NCBI GenBank assembly: GCA_025963465.1
Contig: JAOQAP010000215.1
Location: forward strand, 1 to 34,106
Reading direction: 5' to 3'
DNA from: Flavipsychrobacter sp.
Lineage (GTDB): Bacteria > Bacteroidota > Bacteroidia > Chitinophagales > Chitinophagaceae
Length of the DNA stretch: 34,106 nucleotides
Shown here in pieces: positions 15,886 through 23,794 of this stretch. Below the pieces are notes generated by a model. That model saw only the letters and a list, made by a program, of their open reading frames with translations. It did not search any database and had not been told where the DNA came from. Each line of letters opens with the position of its first letter. Position 1 is the first letter of the stretch. The position numbers and the translations under genes are program-made.

Positions 15886-17361
15886 ATGAAAAAATATTTG
15901 CTTATCATTTTACTGCTATTAACAACAATGAGCAGTAACGCACAAAATTATCAATGCCTGCAAAACGGCATCACTCACTATTTTATTAACAGTAATGGTT
16001 ATCTGCGTGCGTCACACATAGATTCGGTGAACACATATCCTGACTCTGTGGTGTATTATCCTTACCGTACGCCGAGAGGTCCATACACCAGCACCTCCGT
16101 TCCATTGACCGGCTTAGACCCCTTAGGCGGAAGTTGGATGGGAAAGAAGGTAACCCAATTAAATGACGGGACGTTTATATTTGATAACTACTGGAGCGAT
16201 TCTACATTAGTTATAAAATCGCAGGCAAACCCTTGGGAAACCTGGACAATGTATAAGGACACAGGCAGCTTATACTACGATGCCGTGGTTATAGGAATAG
16301 ACACAATGACTGTATCAGGCATGCTTGACTCCGTAAAGACAATAATTATAACTGCACAAAATGCCACAGGTATGGTTACAACAGATTCTCTGAATGGTTT
16401 CCATATATTATTAAGTAAGAATAACGGCTTTGTGCAGGCGTTCGATCTGTACATGTTCCCCTATCACAAACCCGATTCTGCTTTTAGGCAAGGGTCAGAT
16501 TTTTTCATGGACAGGGCAACGGTATATCCAAACGAGATAAATGGCAATTTTGGTTACACTCCCCAAAAACGATATGCCATATTTACACTAACAGACTTTA
16601 TAATTCCCAATGATGAAGAGCTTCATAGTAATTGGGCGACCGGAGATATATTTGAGTGGAGATATTGGTATGGATCCGGCCCATATGCTTACCCTGAATC
16701 ATTTACCTCAGACACAATTGTCAGTAAAGTAACGTCAGTTCACGATGTCAGCTATACAATTAGCGGTCTGCATTGTTCTGAAACAAATGATTTTTCTTTT
16801 GTTAAAGCGGACACATTGTTCTCTGATGCCATTTACCGTATAGCACAGCCATCATTTTTACCGGAAAGTAAATTAGATGAAGGAAGTTATATTTTTTATT
16901 ATCCTGGCGACGAGACCTATTGTCTGAAAAGCCCGTTTTAAATAACTGTGCCTGCTGAATTCGACCCTAACAGCGGATCAATAGGCGTTCCGTTAATTAC
17001 GACCCATTATAAGCTTGGCCTGGGAGTATGTTATGAATTCAATGGCGTTACGCCCCAGCACAAGCTTAAATTTTATCAACACACCTCACCATGCGGCAAG
17101 CCGGTGTTTCCAAACGCTATAGAGCAAATAAATACTCAGCTTACGGATGTTCAGCTATTTCCTAACCCTGCGCAAAATGAAATAACAATAACAGCAACTG
17201 AAAATATTTCAGGCATCAGGGTTACCGATCTGTTAGGCAGGACCATGTTTGAAAATAAGTACAGCAACCGGAAAATAAGTGTAGATATACAGCAATTACC
17301 GGAAGGAGTTTACTTTTTGCATATCAACGAAAACACGATACGCCGCTTCGTGAAACAATAG
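15886..17361 (+). pseudogene. NYQCLQ paralogue 2, interrupted by an in-frame TAA
   Basis: One continuous frame runs from the ATG at 15886 to the stop at 17361, 492 codons, the length of the intact paralogues (500 and 510 residues). A single TAA at 16939-16941 (codon 352) breaks it. The part before has the signal peptide, NYQCLQNGI, GGSWMGKKV, FIFDNYWSDS and MFPYHKPDSAFRQGSDFFMD. The part after continues the family alignment through TTHYKLGLGVCYEFNG and CG to a complete T9SS tail (LFPNPAQNEI near residue 423, ending NTIRRFVKQ). Without read-through, the product would be secreted into the periplasm but lack its sorting signal. The rest of the frame looks uneroded, so the mutation is recent or is a base-call error. 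A GTG at 16948 could begin an internal ORF, but it has no signal peptide. Confidence 0.85.
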
Positions 17362-17380
17362 ATATTTCGCACACACGCGG

Positions 17381-17406
17381 AAAAAACCGGAAGCAAACCG
17401 GAAGAG
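17381..17406 (+). repeat. GGAAGC-rich intergenic repeat, copy 4
   Basis: AAAAAACCGGAAGC then AAACCGGAAGAG starts 19 bases past the stop of the interrupted paralogue, in the 57-base convergent gap before the DUF4256 gene. Confidence 0.75.
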
Positions 17407-17418
17407 AGACAATATAGA

Positions 17419-17982
17419 TCACACCCTCAGCATCCCACGAAAGCCTCTTGCGGCATAGTAAGATTCTGCGCCATTGTGATAAACGAAAACAGTATCGTAA
17501 CGGCGATCGCAAAACAGGGCGCCTTTTAATTTCCTGATCACAGCAGGCGTTTGCACCCAGCTCGATGTTTTAGTATCAAACTCACCCAGTTGCTGCAGTT
17601 CGCGATATTGTTCTTCTGTTAGTAACTCAATGCCCATTTCATCAGCCATGTTCATAGCGCTGTCTGCCGGCTTATTTTCTTTCCGGGCTTCCAGCGCCTC
17701 ATGGTCATAGCATATGCTTCTGCGTCCCTTCGGGCTTTCTGCCGAGCAATCATAAAAAAGGTACTCACCCGTCTTTTTATCTACCCCGACCACGTCAGGC
17801 TCACCGCCTGTTCTTTCCATCTCCTGCAGAGACCATAGCTTTCCTGCATCAGCATCCAGCTTTGCCTGCACCTTGCTCCATTCAATGCCTTTATGGCGCT
17901 TCATGTTTTTTTCAAAACGGGATTTCAATATGTCGATTAACTCGTCCCGTTCTTTGCCTGACAATTTATTTTTACTGCTCAT
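17419..17982 (-). CDS. DUF4256 family protein
   Basis: This 187-residue soluble protein matches DUF4256 along its length. Typical blocks are the N-terminal LIDILKSRFEKNM.RH.GI.W.KVQAKL, then LWSLQEMERTGGEPDVVG, GEYLFYDCSAESPKGRRSICYD, EMGIELLTEEQYRELQQLG.FDTKTSSWV.TP and a C-terminal DRRYDTVFVYHNGAESYYAARGFRG. Family function is not established to my knowledge. It is the last gene of the ArsR-led operon, 15 bases after the YdeI-like gene, and is therefore probably expressed together with it. Confidence 0.92.
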   Translation of the reverse strand: MSSKNKLSGKERDELIDILKSRFEKNMKRHKGIEWSKVQAKLDADAGKLWSLQEMERTGGEPDVVGVDKKTGEYLFYDCSAESPKGRRSICYDHEALEARKENKPADSAMNMADEMGIELLTEEQYRELQQLGEFDTKTSSWVQTPAVIRKLKGALFCDRRYDTVFVYHNGAESYYAARGFRGMLRV

Positions 17983-17997
17983 GCTCTTGTTATTAAA

Positions 17998-18585
17998 CTA
18001 GTCATCTATTCCCTTTCCGTCCAGGATGTGGGGTATGTACTTTTCAATCCTCGCTTCGCGCGTCTTGGATTGTTTGGCCTGCGAAAAATAAAAAATGTAA
18101 CCCTTTTGCCTGCCCGGCGTCAGTGCTTTGAAAGCCCTTTTCAGGTCAGCGTTCTTATCCAGCTTACTTTGAAACTCTTCGGGCACCGTATATTCTGCTG
18201 TCGTTTTATAATCCACTTTCAGCCCGGCCTCTTCCACCTTGATGGCCTCATTGATATATGCTTTCAGCGTAGCCTTCAGCTTCACTATCTCGCTTACGCT
18301 GGTAAACCGTACCTGGCGCGCCGCCTGCACATGCTCCGTCTGCTGTATCAGTATGCCCTTGACATCTTTCAGCAACGCCCCTTTTATGAACAGGACTGCA
18401 CAATACTCTTTGAACCCATGTATCAGGATGATATTTTTTTCCTCGAGGGCATAGCAGGGCACGCCCCATTTCAGCACCTCATCAAGCCCGCAGTCAAGGA
18501 TGATCGTCCTCAGCAATTCAAACTCTTCCTTCCACTTCTTGGCTTTATTAAAAAAGAAATCAACCTTAGGATTGGTATTGTTCAT
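17998..18585 (-). CDS. YdeI/OmdA-type protein (DUF1801 plus OmdA domain)
   Basis: This 195-residue protein has an N-terminal DUF1801-like part (about 1-115, with FELLRTIILDCGLDEVLKWGVPCYAL and NIILIHGFKEYCAVLFIKGALLKD) and a C-terminal YdeI/OmpD-associated segment (about 125-195, with EYTVPEEFQSKLDKNADLKRAFKALTPGRQKGYIFYFSQAKQSKTREARIEKYI). The latter is the characteristic signature of proteins annotated as YdeI or bacteriocin-protection proteins; biochemical activity is unclear. It is the fourth gene in the ArsR operon, with 31 bases to the DoxX gene upstream. Confidence 0.92.
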   Translation of the reverse strand: MNNTNPKVDFFFNKAKKWKEEFELLRTIILDCGLDEVLKWGVPCYALEEKNIILIHGFKEYCAVLFIKGALLKDVKGILIQQTEHVQAARQVRFTSVSEIVKLKATLKAYINEAIKVEEAGLKVDYKTTAEYTVPEEFQSKLDKNADLKRAFKALTPGRQKGYIFYFSQAKQSKTREARIEKYIPHILDGKGIDD

Positions 18586-18616
18586 TATTGATGCTTTGTA
18601 CTAAAGTTATGAATGA

Positions 18617-19003
18617 TTATTGACCGGCTGAAATGATCTTTCTGTCTGCAGGTCTGAAATACCATGATAGGAGAATAAAAACAGTCTGCATGGTTGGTGC
18701 CATGATCTCTTTTACCCCATGGTCGCCACACACCAGGTGCGAAATAAGTGCTCCCGTCATAGTAAAGAATAGGCCTGCATAAGCCCATTCTTTCACCAGC
18801 TTAAAGCCGGGCATCAGGATCGCAATAACTGCAAGGATCTTCCATACCCCAAGTATGGTCATAAAGTACAGCGGATAACCCAAATGTGTCAAAAGGTCCA
18901 CCATCGCCTTAGCACCCAGCACCTGCTGTATGCCGCTTCCCAGCATACCGAAAGACAATAATGCGGTAGCTGTCCAATAGATAATTTTGTTTCTTTTTGT
19001 CAT
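18617..19003 (-). CDS. DoxX family membrane protein
   Basis: This 128-residue protein has four predicted membrane segments. The second and third contain LTHLGYPLYFMTILGVWKILAVIAILMPGF, the usual DoxX/DoxX-like pattern with P-x-Y-F-x-x-I-L-G-V-x-K and G at the turn, then EWAYAGLFFTMTGALISHLVCGD. It sits in the inner membrane, and its role may be in redox or small-molecule handling; that is family-level only. The gene is 6 bases downstream of the SRPBCC gene and 31 bases upstream of the YdeI-like gene. Confidence 0.92.
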   Translation of the reverse strand: MTKRNKIIYWTATALLSFGMLGSGIQQVLGAKAMVDLLTHLGYPLYFMTILGVWKILAVIAILMPGFKLVKEWAYAGLFFTMTGALISHLVCGDHGVKEIMAPTMQTVFILLSWYFRPADRKIISAGQ

Positions 19004-19009
19004 GATCGC

Positions 19010-19474
19010 TTATTTTAATTTGCTTACAATATCCTGTATCCTGTTATGCGCCATATTTATACCCTGTGCAAAAGGCAATTGCAATATCTGGTCCCTTACT
19101 GCTACAGATCTGTATATTACATGCATACTGAGTTTGCTGGTACTATCGGTCAGTCGTTCAAACTCTAAAAACTCAAGCTGAACACCAAACGGAGTACCTT
19201 CCATTTCAAACGTACGTGTGATCTTCCGCTCCGGCACAAAGTCATGTATCGTACCGCTGAACGCATGTTTGTTCCCTTTGGGATCAGTTGTTTCAAATTG
19301 GTAGCTGCCATGCTTCTTATTTTCAAGCTTCAGCACTTTCGTACCCATCCATTGCTCCACCAGCTCCGGCTCAGCATAAGCCTTAAACAACAGCTCCACC
19401 GACAGGTCGAACTCGCGCGTTATCACTAATTCCTGTTTGCCGTCTTCGGCATTTATTTTTGTTTTCCGTTCCAT
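19010..19474 (-). CDS. SRPBCC (AHSA1/START-like) domain protein
   Basis: This 154-residue cytoplasmic protein has the AHSA1-type fold signature: ELVITREFDLSVELLFKAYAEPELVEQWMG near the front, HGSYQFETTDPKGNKHAFSGTIHDFVPERKITRTFEMEG in the middle, and a long C-terminal helix. Such proteins have a hydrophobic ligand pocket; the ligand is unknown. It directly follows the ArsR gene, with a 4-base gap. The ArsR-then-SRPBCC pairing is very common, with the SRPBCC protein presumed to be the main product controlled by the repressor. Confidence 0.94.
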   Translation of the reverse strand: MERKTKINAEDGKQELVITREFDLSVELLFKAYAEPELVEQWMGTKVLKLENKKHGSYQFETTDPKGNKHAFSGTIHDFVPERKITRTFEMEGTPFGVQLEFLEFERLTDSTSKLSMHVIYRSVAVRDQILQLPFAQGINMAHNRIQDIVSKLK

Positions 19475-19478
19475 AGCG

Positions 19479-19802
19479 CTATTTTTTTGCTTTGTAGTCT
19501 TTCATTATAGTTTCTAATTTATTGAACCTGTCATCCCACATTGCCCGGAATGGCTCGATAAAATCGGCTACTTCTTTCATTTTTTTTGCATTTAAGTGGT
19601 AGTACATTTCCCTGCCGTTTTGCTCCTGCTCCAGCAATTCGCAGTCGGTAAGTATTTGCAGGTGTTTTGAAACTGTAGGTCTTGCGGTGTCAAAGTTTGC
19701 CGCTATGGCACCCGCTGTCATCGATTGAGCGGCCACCAGCAGGAGTATGGCCCTCCTCGTAGGGTCTGCTATGGCCTGGAAAACATCGCGTCTTAAATTC
19801 AT
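19479..19802 (-). CDS. ArsR family winged-helix repressor
   Basis: This 107-residue protein begins [20 protein letters not shown], the typical ArsR helix, and carries the DNA-recognition helix in [19 protein letters not shown] followed by the wing [11 protein letters not shown]. It lacks the metal-binding Cys pair of ArsR/SmtB sensors, fitting the non-metal subgroup that accompanies SRPBCC proteins. It is the first gene of a five-gene operon. The ATG at 19802 lies 4 bases after an operator-like repeat and about 18 bases after a clear promoter, so negative autoregulation is likely. Confidence 0.94.
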   Translation of the reverse strand: MNLRRDVFQAIADPTRRAILLLVAAQSMTAGAIAANFDTARPTVSKHLQILTDCELLEQEQNGREMYYHLNAKKMKEVADFIEPFRAMWDDRFNKLETIMKDYKAKK

Positions 19803-19805
19803 TGT

Positions 19806-19847
19806 GTAGTTATTTGACTACAAATATACGCGTAGCCATTTGACTAC
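19806..19847. promoter_or_regulatory. Paired operator-like repeats GTAGyyATTTGACTAC
   Basis: Copies at 19806-19821 (GTAGTTATTTGACTAC) and 19832-19847 (GTAGCCATTTGACTAC) differ at two bases. Each is itself an inverted repeat (GTAG...CTAC; the first extends to TGTAGT/ACTACA). They begin 26 bases apart. One lies between the -33 and -7 elements, the other over the expected start site, exactly where an ArsR-type repressor would block its own promoter. Confidence 0.75.
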
Positions 19848-19852
19848 ACAAA
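19821..19852 (-). promoter_or_regulatory. Promoter of the ArsR operon (TTTG-N20-TATATTTG)
   Basis: On the minus strand TTTG (19849-19852) is followed after 20 bases by TATATTTG (19821-19828), a full match to the Bacteroidota -33/-7 architecture with spacing in the normal range. It is the clearest promoter in the window. Confidence 0.75.
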
Positions 19853-19929
19853 TTTTTCTTCGTTTTTTTGCCGAAGAAATACATTTATAGGTCAGGGAGC
19901 TCACTAAAAAATATTCCCGGTGACTAACA

Positions 19930-19957
19930 TTTGGCTAATAAAACACGCCTATATTTA
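19930..19957 (+). promoter_or_regulatory. Promoter-like TTTG-N16-TATATTTA before the Ig-like T9SS operon
   Basis: TTTG at 19930-19933 and TATATTTA at 19950-19957 have the same 16-base spacing and shared AACA/CGCC context as the two paralogue promoters. The box is one base from TAnnTTTG, and it leaves a 30-base leader to the ATG. Confidence 0.45.
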
Positions 19958-19987
19958 AGATAACATTGCTCCTAAACAGAATTAACT

Positions 19988-20995
19988 ATGAAAAATTTAC
20001 TATTTATCGTCGTCCTGCTCTTTTCTTTTGCGCCTAAAGGCTATTCGCTGGGGCCGATATATTCAGATACACTTATCTGCACCGGGTCGGTATACCCATT
20101 TACTATAGCCACGCCGGGAGGCACATGGGAGAGTAGCGACACTGCCATAGGAAAGATAGATACTACGACGGGGCAGCTGACCGCAGTATCGGTTGGCGCG
20201 CTAACGATTACTTATCATATGGGTAGTGTATATGTGATCAGGAAGGTAACTGTGCGCAAGGGCGTGACACCCATCATTGGTAATACAGAAGTATGTGTTG
20301 GTGACACCATTGCGCTTACCGATACTACTACCGGCGGTACATGGAGTTCTTCGGAGCCCTATTATGCATCTGTAGATACAGAAGGTAGGGTAGCGGGAGT
20401 TACAGCTACAGCGTATCATTATCCACAAGTGACCATAACCTACATGTTGCCAGGAGGTTGTTTTGCTGGTATTCATGTTGATGTGTACGCGCCGGGAGGT
20501 ACGATGTATCATTCCTACGGTTTATGTGTGCAAGGCGCCGCAAAATATACAAATACCGATACAGGAGGCAGATGGTCTATGTACGATACCACTTTTGCTG
20601 TCATTGACTCTGTGAGTGGGTGGGCACATGGTAAGGCTATAGGCCCGGATACTGTTTTCTATACTGTGACGAACGTCTGTGGCCTGGCTACAAGTAGTTA
20701 TCCCATACACATATATGAAGAGAATTCATCGGCATGCTGGATAAATGTACCGGTTGAGAACCGCCAGACCGATGACATTAGCATATTCCCTAATCCCGTG
20801 CAGAATGTACTGACAGTTACTACAGATGCCCTATATCCCATAAACTCAGTATCGGTAATGAATGTGTCCGGCAGGTCCGTATTATCCCGGAGCTGTAGTG
20901 CCAGTGATGCGCAGATAGATGTATCCGCGTTGTCGCCGGGTATTTATTTTATCAAGGTCAATGGCAGGGAGGCGAAGCGAATTATAAAAAATTAG
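19988..20995 (+). CDS. Ig-like (BIG2-type) module protein with T9SS sorting domain
   Basis: This 335-residue secreted protein has a signal peptide (about 1-20, ending GYS). It is followed by three tandem modules of about 70-80 residues, each with a Cys then a GGTW/GGRW-S turn and a late ITY or FYTV strand (C31...GGTWESS, CVGD...GGTWSSS, CVQG...GGRWSMY). This is the layout of bacterial Ig-like group 2 domains, found in adhesins and structural surface proteins. A T9SS type A tail starts near residue 266 (IFPNPVQNVLTV) and ends GREAKRIIKN. It is the first gene of a three-gene operon; 7 bases separate it from the next. Surface or matrix role inferred. Confidence 0.85.
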   Translation: MKNLLFIVVLLFSFAPKGYSLGPIYSDTLICTGSVYPFTIATPGGTWESSDTAIGKIDTTTGQLTAVSVGALTITYHMGSVYVIRKVTVRKGVTPIIGNTEVCVGDTIALTDTTTGGTWSSSEPYYASVDTEGRVAGVTATAYHYPQVTITYMLPGGCFAGIHVDVYAPGGTMYHSYGLCVQGAAKYTNTDTGGRWSMYDTTFAVIDSVSGWAHGKAIGPDTVFYTVTNVCGLATSSYPIHIYEENSSACWINVPVENRQTDDISIFPNPVQNVLTVTTDALYPINSVSVMNVSGRSVLSRSCSASDAQIDVSALSPGIYFIKVNGREAKRIIKN

Positions 20996-21002
20996 AACGA
21001 TC

Positions 21003-22535
21003 ATGAAAAAGCTACTTTTTTTGTGCTTGCTGTTAGCTTCCGGTTATTGCAACGGGCAGAATTATCAATGCCTGCAACCGGGTGTAAAACGTTATTATAC
21101 CAATAGCATTGGCTACCTGCGGGGTATGAGGGTAGACTCTGTGGTGACATCTGGCAGCGACATAGTGTACTATCCTTTTCATACAGACCGTGGCAATTAT
21201 AGCTTTAGTTTTGCAGGCGTTCCGCTGGACTCAAATGGTGGTAGCTGGCTGGGCAAACGTGTGCTGCAACAAACCGATGGCACCTTTTTATTTGACAATA
21301 TGTGGTCAGATACCGTGACCATAAGAACACAGGCTCATGCCGGTGACTCCTGGGTATTTTACAACGACACTACAAGCAGGTACTATACCGCTACGCTCAT
21401 TGCTGAAGATACAATGACCGTGCTGGGTACGCTGGACTCTGTAAAAACAATAAGCATTCACGCATTTACCAAAACAGGTCCTGATCCTACAGACCCGGCA
21501 GATACGCTTCAGCTTATGCTCAGTAAAGACCATGGATTTGTAAACATCTTCGATCTATACACGTTTCCATATCATAAGCCTGACACCTTGTATGGCCCGG
21601 GCTTTGATTATTACCTGGATCACCTGTTGCAGTTTCGCTATTACTGGTCGCCTCGCCCGTCCCGCGCCAACAGCATTTTTTCATTGGTGGACCTTGTTAA
21701 CCCCACCTATGAGCAGCTGTATGACTGGAACCCCGGGGATGTGTTTGAGAACCAGGTGTATTATGGTGTGAACGACGGCAACTATCCGCAGGAATATTAC
21801 TATGATTCTATAACAGCAAAGACCACAGTAGCGGGCGGTACCCAATACAGCTTTAGCGGATGGGATGCAAATGAATATTTCCCACCTTTTTATTTTTGGT
21901 CCGGAGGTAATTCCGGCCACAGGTTTCCGCTGGATACGGCAAGTAAGACCGGGACATTTACAATCAGCAATGCTTTGCTGCTGGACACAACACTGATGCC
22001 CGAAGAAAGCGGGCAACCCGTGGCACAGTATTACCTTCCTGCAGACGCTGGAACCTGTATAAATAGTCCCCGGTACATACTATCGCAAACGGAGATCTAC
22101 GATCATTCGTACCATGGTTTCTTTGAAGCATCGGGTGTATACAGGGAATATAAAACAGGAGTAGGGCTCATACATTATAACTGGAATATACTGGGCGGCT
22201 CACCTCCTGAGCAGAATGACACAATGCTGCTTTACTATCGTAAAAGCGGCACGCCATGTGGAAATTATTATACAGGATTTGCAATTCATCGTCTTGCTGT
22301 AGACCAGGTAGCCATGGGTACTGTACAATTGATGCCCAACCCTGTAACAAACGAACTGACCATAACCGCACCTGTGACCATAACTCATGTACAGCTAACA
22401 AATGCCATTGGCCAAACAGTCTTTGACCTTAGCGACAACAGAAAGGACGTTACTGTGAGTTTGCAGCATTTATCAGCAGGAGTATACTTCATCCGTATCA
22501 ATGATACCGTGGTAAGGAAGGTCGTAAAACAATAA
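21003..22535 (+). CDS. T9SS-secreted protein, NYQCLQ paralogue 3 (unknown function)
   Basis: This 510-residue protein has a signal peptide (about 1-18, ending CNGQ) followed at once by NYQCLQPGVKRYYTN, as in the other two family members. It is closer to paralogue 1 than to the interrupted copy: GYLRGMRVDSVVTSGSD, GGSWLGKRVLQQTDGTFLFDNMWSDTVTIRTQAHAGDSWVFYNDTTSRYY and FPYHKPDTLYGPGFDYYLD are nearly the same. The central region is again an unrecognised, strand-rich domain. The T9SS tail begins near residue 442 (LMPNPVTNELTI) and ends NDTVVRKVVKQ. It lies between two Ig-like genes, with gaps of 7 and 10 bases, so the three should be made together. No GGAAGC repeats flank this copy. Confidence 0.83.
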   Translation: MKKLLFLCLLLASGYCNGQNYQCLQPGVKRYYTNSIGYLRGMRVDSVVTSGSDIVYYPFHTDRGNYSFSFAGVPLDSNGGSWLGKRVLQQTDGTFLFDNMWSDTVTIRTQAHAGDSWVFYNDTTSRYYTATLIAEDTMTVLGTLDSVKTISIHAFTKTGPDPTDPADTLQLMLSKDHGFVNIFDLYTFPYHKPDTLYGPGFDYYLDHLLQFRYYWSPRPSRANSIFSLVDLVNPTYEQLYDWNPGDVFENQVYYGVNDGNYPQEYYYDSITAKTTVAGGTQYSFSGWDANEYFPPFYFWSGGNSGHRFPLDTASKTGTFTISNALLLDTTLMPEESGQPVAQYYLPADAGTCINSPRYILSQTEIYDHSYHGFFEASGVYREYKTGVGLIHYNWNILGGSPPEQNDTMLLYYRKSGTPCGNYYTGFAIHRLAVDQVAMGTVQLMPNPVTNELTITAPVTITHVQLTNAIGQTVFDLSDNRKDVTVSLQHLSAGVYFIRINDTVVRKVVKQ

Positions 22536-22545
22536 CCGTACACTT

Positions 22546-23634
22546 ATGAAAAGCTTTTACTTATTTATTGCTGCGATGTTCCTGTCTGCTACATCATTCG
22601 CTATAGGCGCTATAACAGGAACAACGAATATCTGTGCCGGCACTACATCATTGCTGAGCAATACTACTACCGGAGGTACATGGAGCAGCAGTGCTACTGC
22701 TGTAGTTACTATAGGGTCTGCAACCGGCATAATGGCCGGAGTAGCTGCAGGAATTGCTACTATAACTTATGATGATGGGACGATGATAGCTACGGTAACG
22801 GCAACGGTGAACGCTACGGTATACCTGTCTGATAGCATTGTGGTCAGCCCAAATGATACCATATGCCAGGGAGGGTTGGCCACTTTTACTGTACTGCCAA
22901 CCCTTGGTGGGCCATCGCCATCATTTAGCTGGATAGTGAACGGAGCTCCGCACGGAACAGGAACAACACTCAGCTATGTACCGGATAGCGGAGATGTTGT
23001 TTTCTGCGTCATGACAACAAGCGAACAATGTCCAAATGCGGCATCAACATACAGTAATGTTATCGTGATGACAACTGTAACTTCGAAAGAGCCGGTTTTT
23101 ACAATTTCCGCATCTCCACCGCAATATATATTAGCAAGACAGAATGATACACTTACAGTACATGTAGTTTATGATGGTTCTGTACCATCATACCAATGGC
23201 TGGTAAAAGGCGTTCCTGTGCCAGGGGCTACCGCGGCCACTTACATATTTAACTGTGAGAGTTGCTACGATACACAGAAAGTATCCTGTATAGTAACAGG
23301 TTGCGGAGGGGCATCGAAGGAAGGCAAGATAGCAGTTCTGGTTGGGGAGGGGGTAGCTCTTTTGAACGCAGCACATGGCGGGGTCAGTATTTCACCCAAC
23401 CCTAACAATGGAGTATTCTCTATAAACAGCCAGGCCCAATTAAAAACTAACGATGCCGTAACTGTATCTGTGATCAATATGTATGGTGCAGAGGTGTACA
23501 GGAAAAAGGTGCTGCCCAGAAACAGGATGCTAAATGAACAAATAGCACCGGAAACGCAAATGGCAAAAGGGGTGTATATATTAAAACTCAGTTCCTCCTC
23601 TGAAAATATAATGCAGCGTTTCATCGTCGACTAG
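22546..23634 (+). CDS. Ig-like repeat protein with T9SS sorting domain
   Basis: This 362-residue secreted protein has a signal peptide (about 1-20). One BIG2-like module (about 21-90, with CAGTTSLLSNTTTGGTWSSS and ATITY) resembles those of the gene at 19988. It is followed by two Ig/PKD-like modules containing Cys pairs (TICQGG...FSWIVNG, then PSYQWLVKGVPVPGA...CESC...CIVTGCGG). A T9SS tail starts near residue 281 (ISPNPNNGVFSI) and ends ENIMQRFIVD; its form differs from the other tails, so it probably had a separate origin. It is the last gene of the three-gene operon. An adhesive or surface-structural role is likely but not shown. Confidence 0.85.
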   Translation: MKSFYLFIAAMFLSATSFAIGAITGTTNICAGTTSLLSNTTTGGTWSSSATAVVTIGSATGIMAGVAAGIATITYDDGTMIATVTATVNATVYLSDSIVVSPNDTICQGGLATFTVLPTLGGPSPSFSWIVNGAPHGTGTTLSYVPDSGDVVFCVMTTSEQCPNAASTYSNVIVMTTVTSKEPVFTISASPPQYILARQNDTLTVHVVYDGSVPSYQWLVKGVPVPGATAATYIFNCESCYDTQKVSCIVTGCGGASKEGKIAVLVGEGVALLNAAHGGVSISPNPNNGVFSINSQAQLKTNDAVTVSVINMYGAEVYRKKVLPRNRMLNEQIAPETQMAKGVYILKLSSSSENIMQRFIVD

Positions 23635-23794
23635 CCTAAAGACAAAAACAGCATCACTTTACTGCCACATTCAGGTGCCTGGATTTAAAAATATATAAAG
23701 CGACAGACACATTACGCTTTGCCATACATTACTTCTATTCATTTTTATAACGACCTTAGCGGTTGGGTATAGTTTTTATAGGGAGTAACTACAC

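Noticed and set aside
16939-16941. Recoded stop (selenocysteine or pyrrolysine)
   Set aside because: The codon is TAA, which neither system uses, and the intact paralogues show no special residue here.
16948-17361. Independent gene starting at GTG after the in-frame stop
   Set aside because: It is in the same frame as the interrupted paralogue and continues its alignment, without a signal peptide for its sorting tail; better read as the rear part of a broken gene.
13943-17406. CRISPR array
   Set aside because: The repeat copies are too few, irregular in spacing and separated by whole genes; no cas genes are present.
18028-18591. Plus-strand open frame of 187 codons
   Set aside because: Covers nearly the same bases as the YdeI/OmdA gene on the opposite strand, which has clear family signatures.
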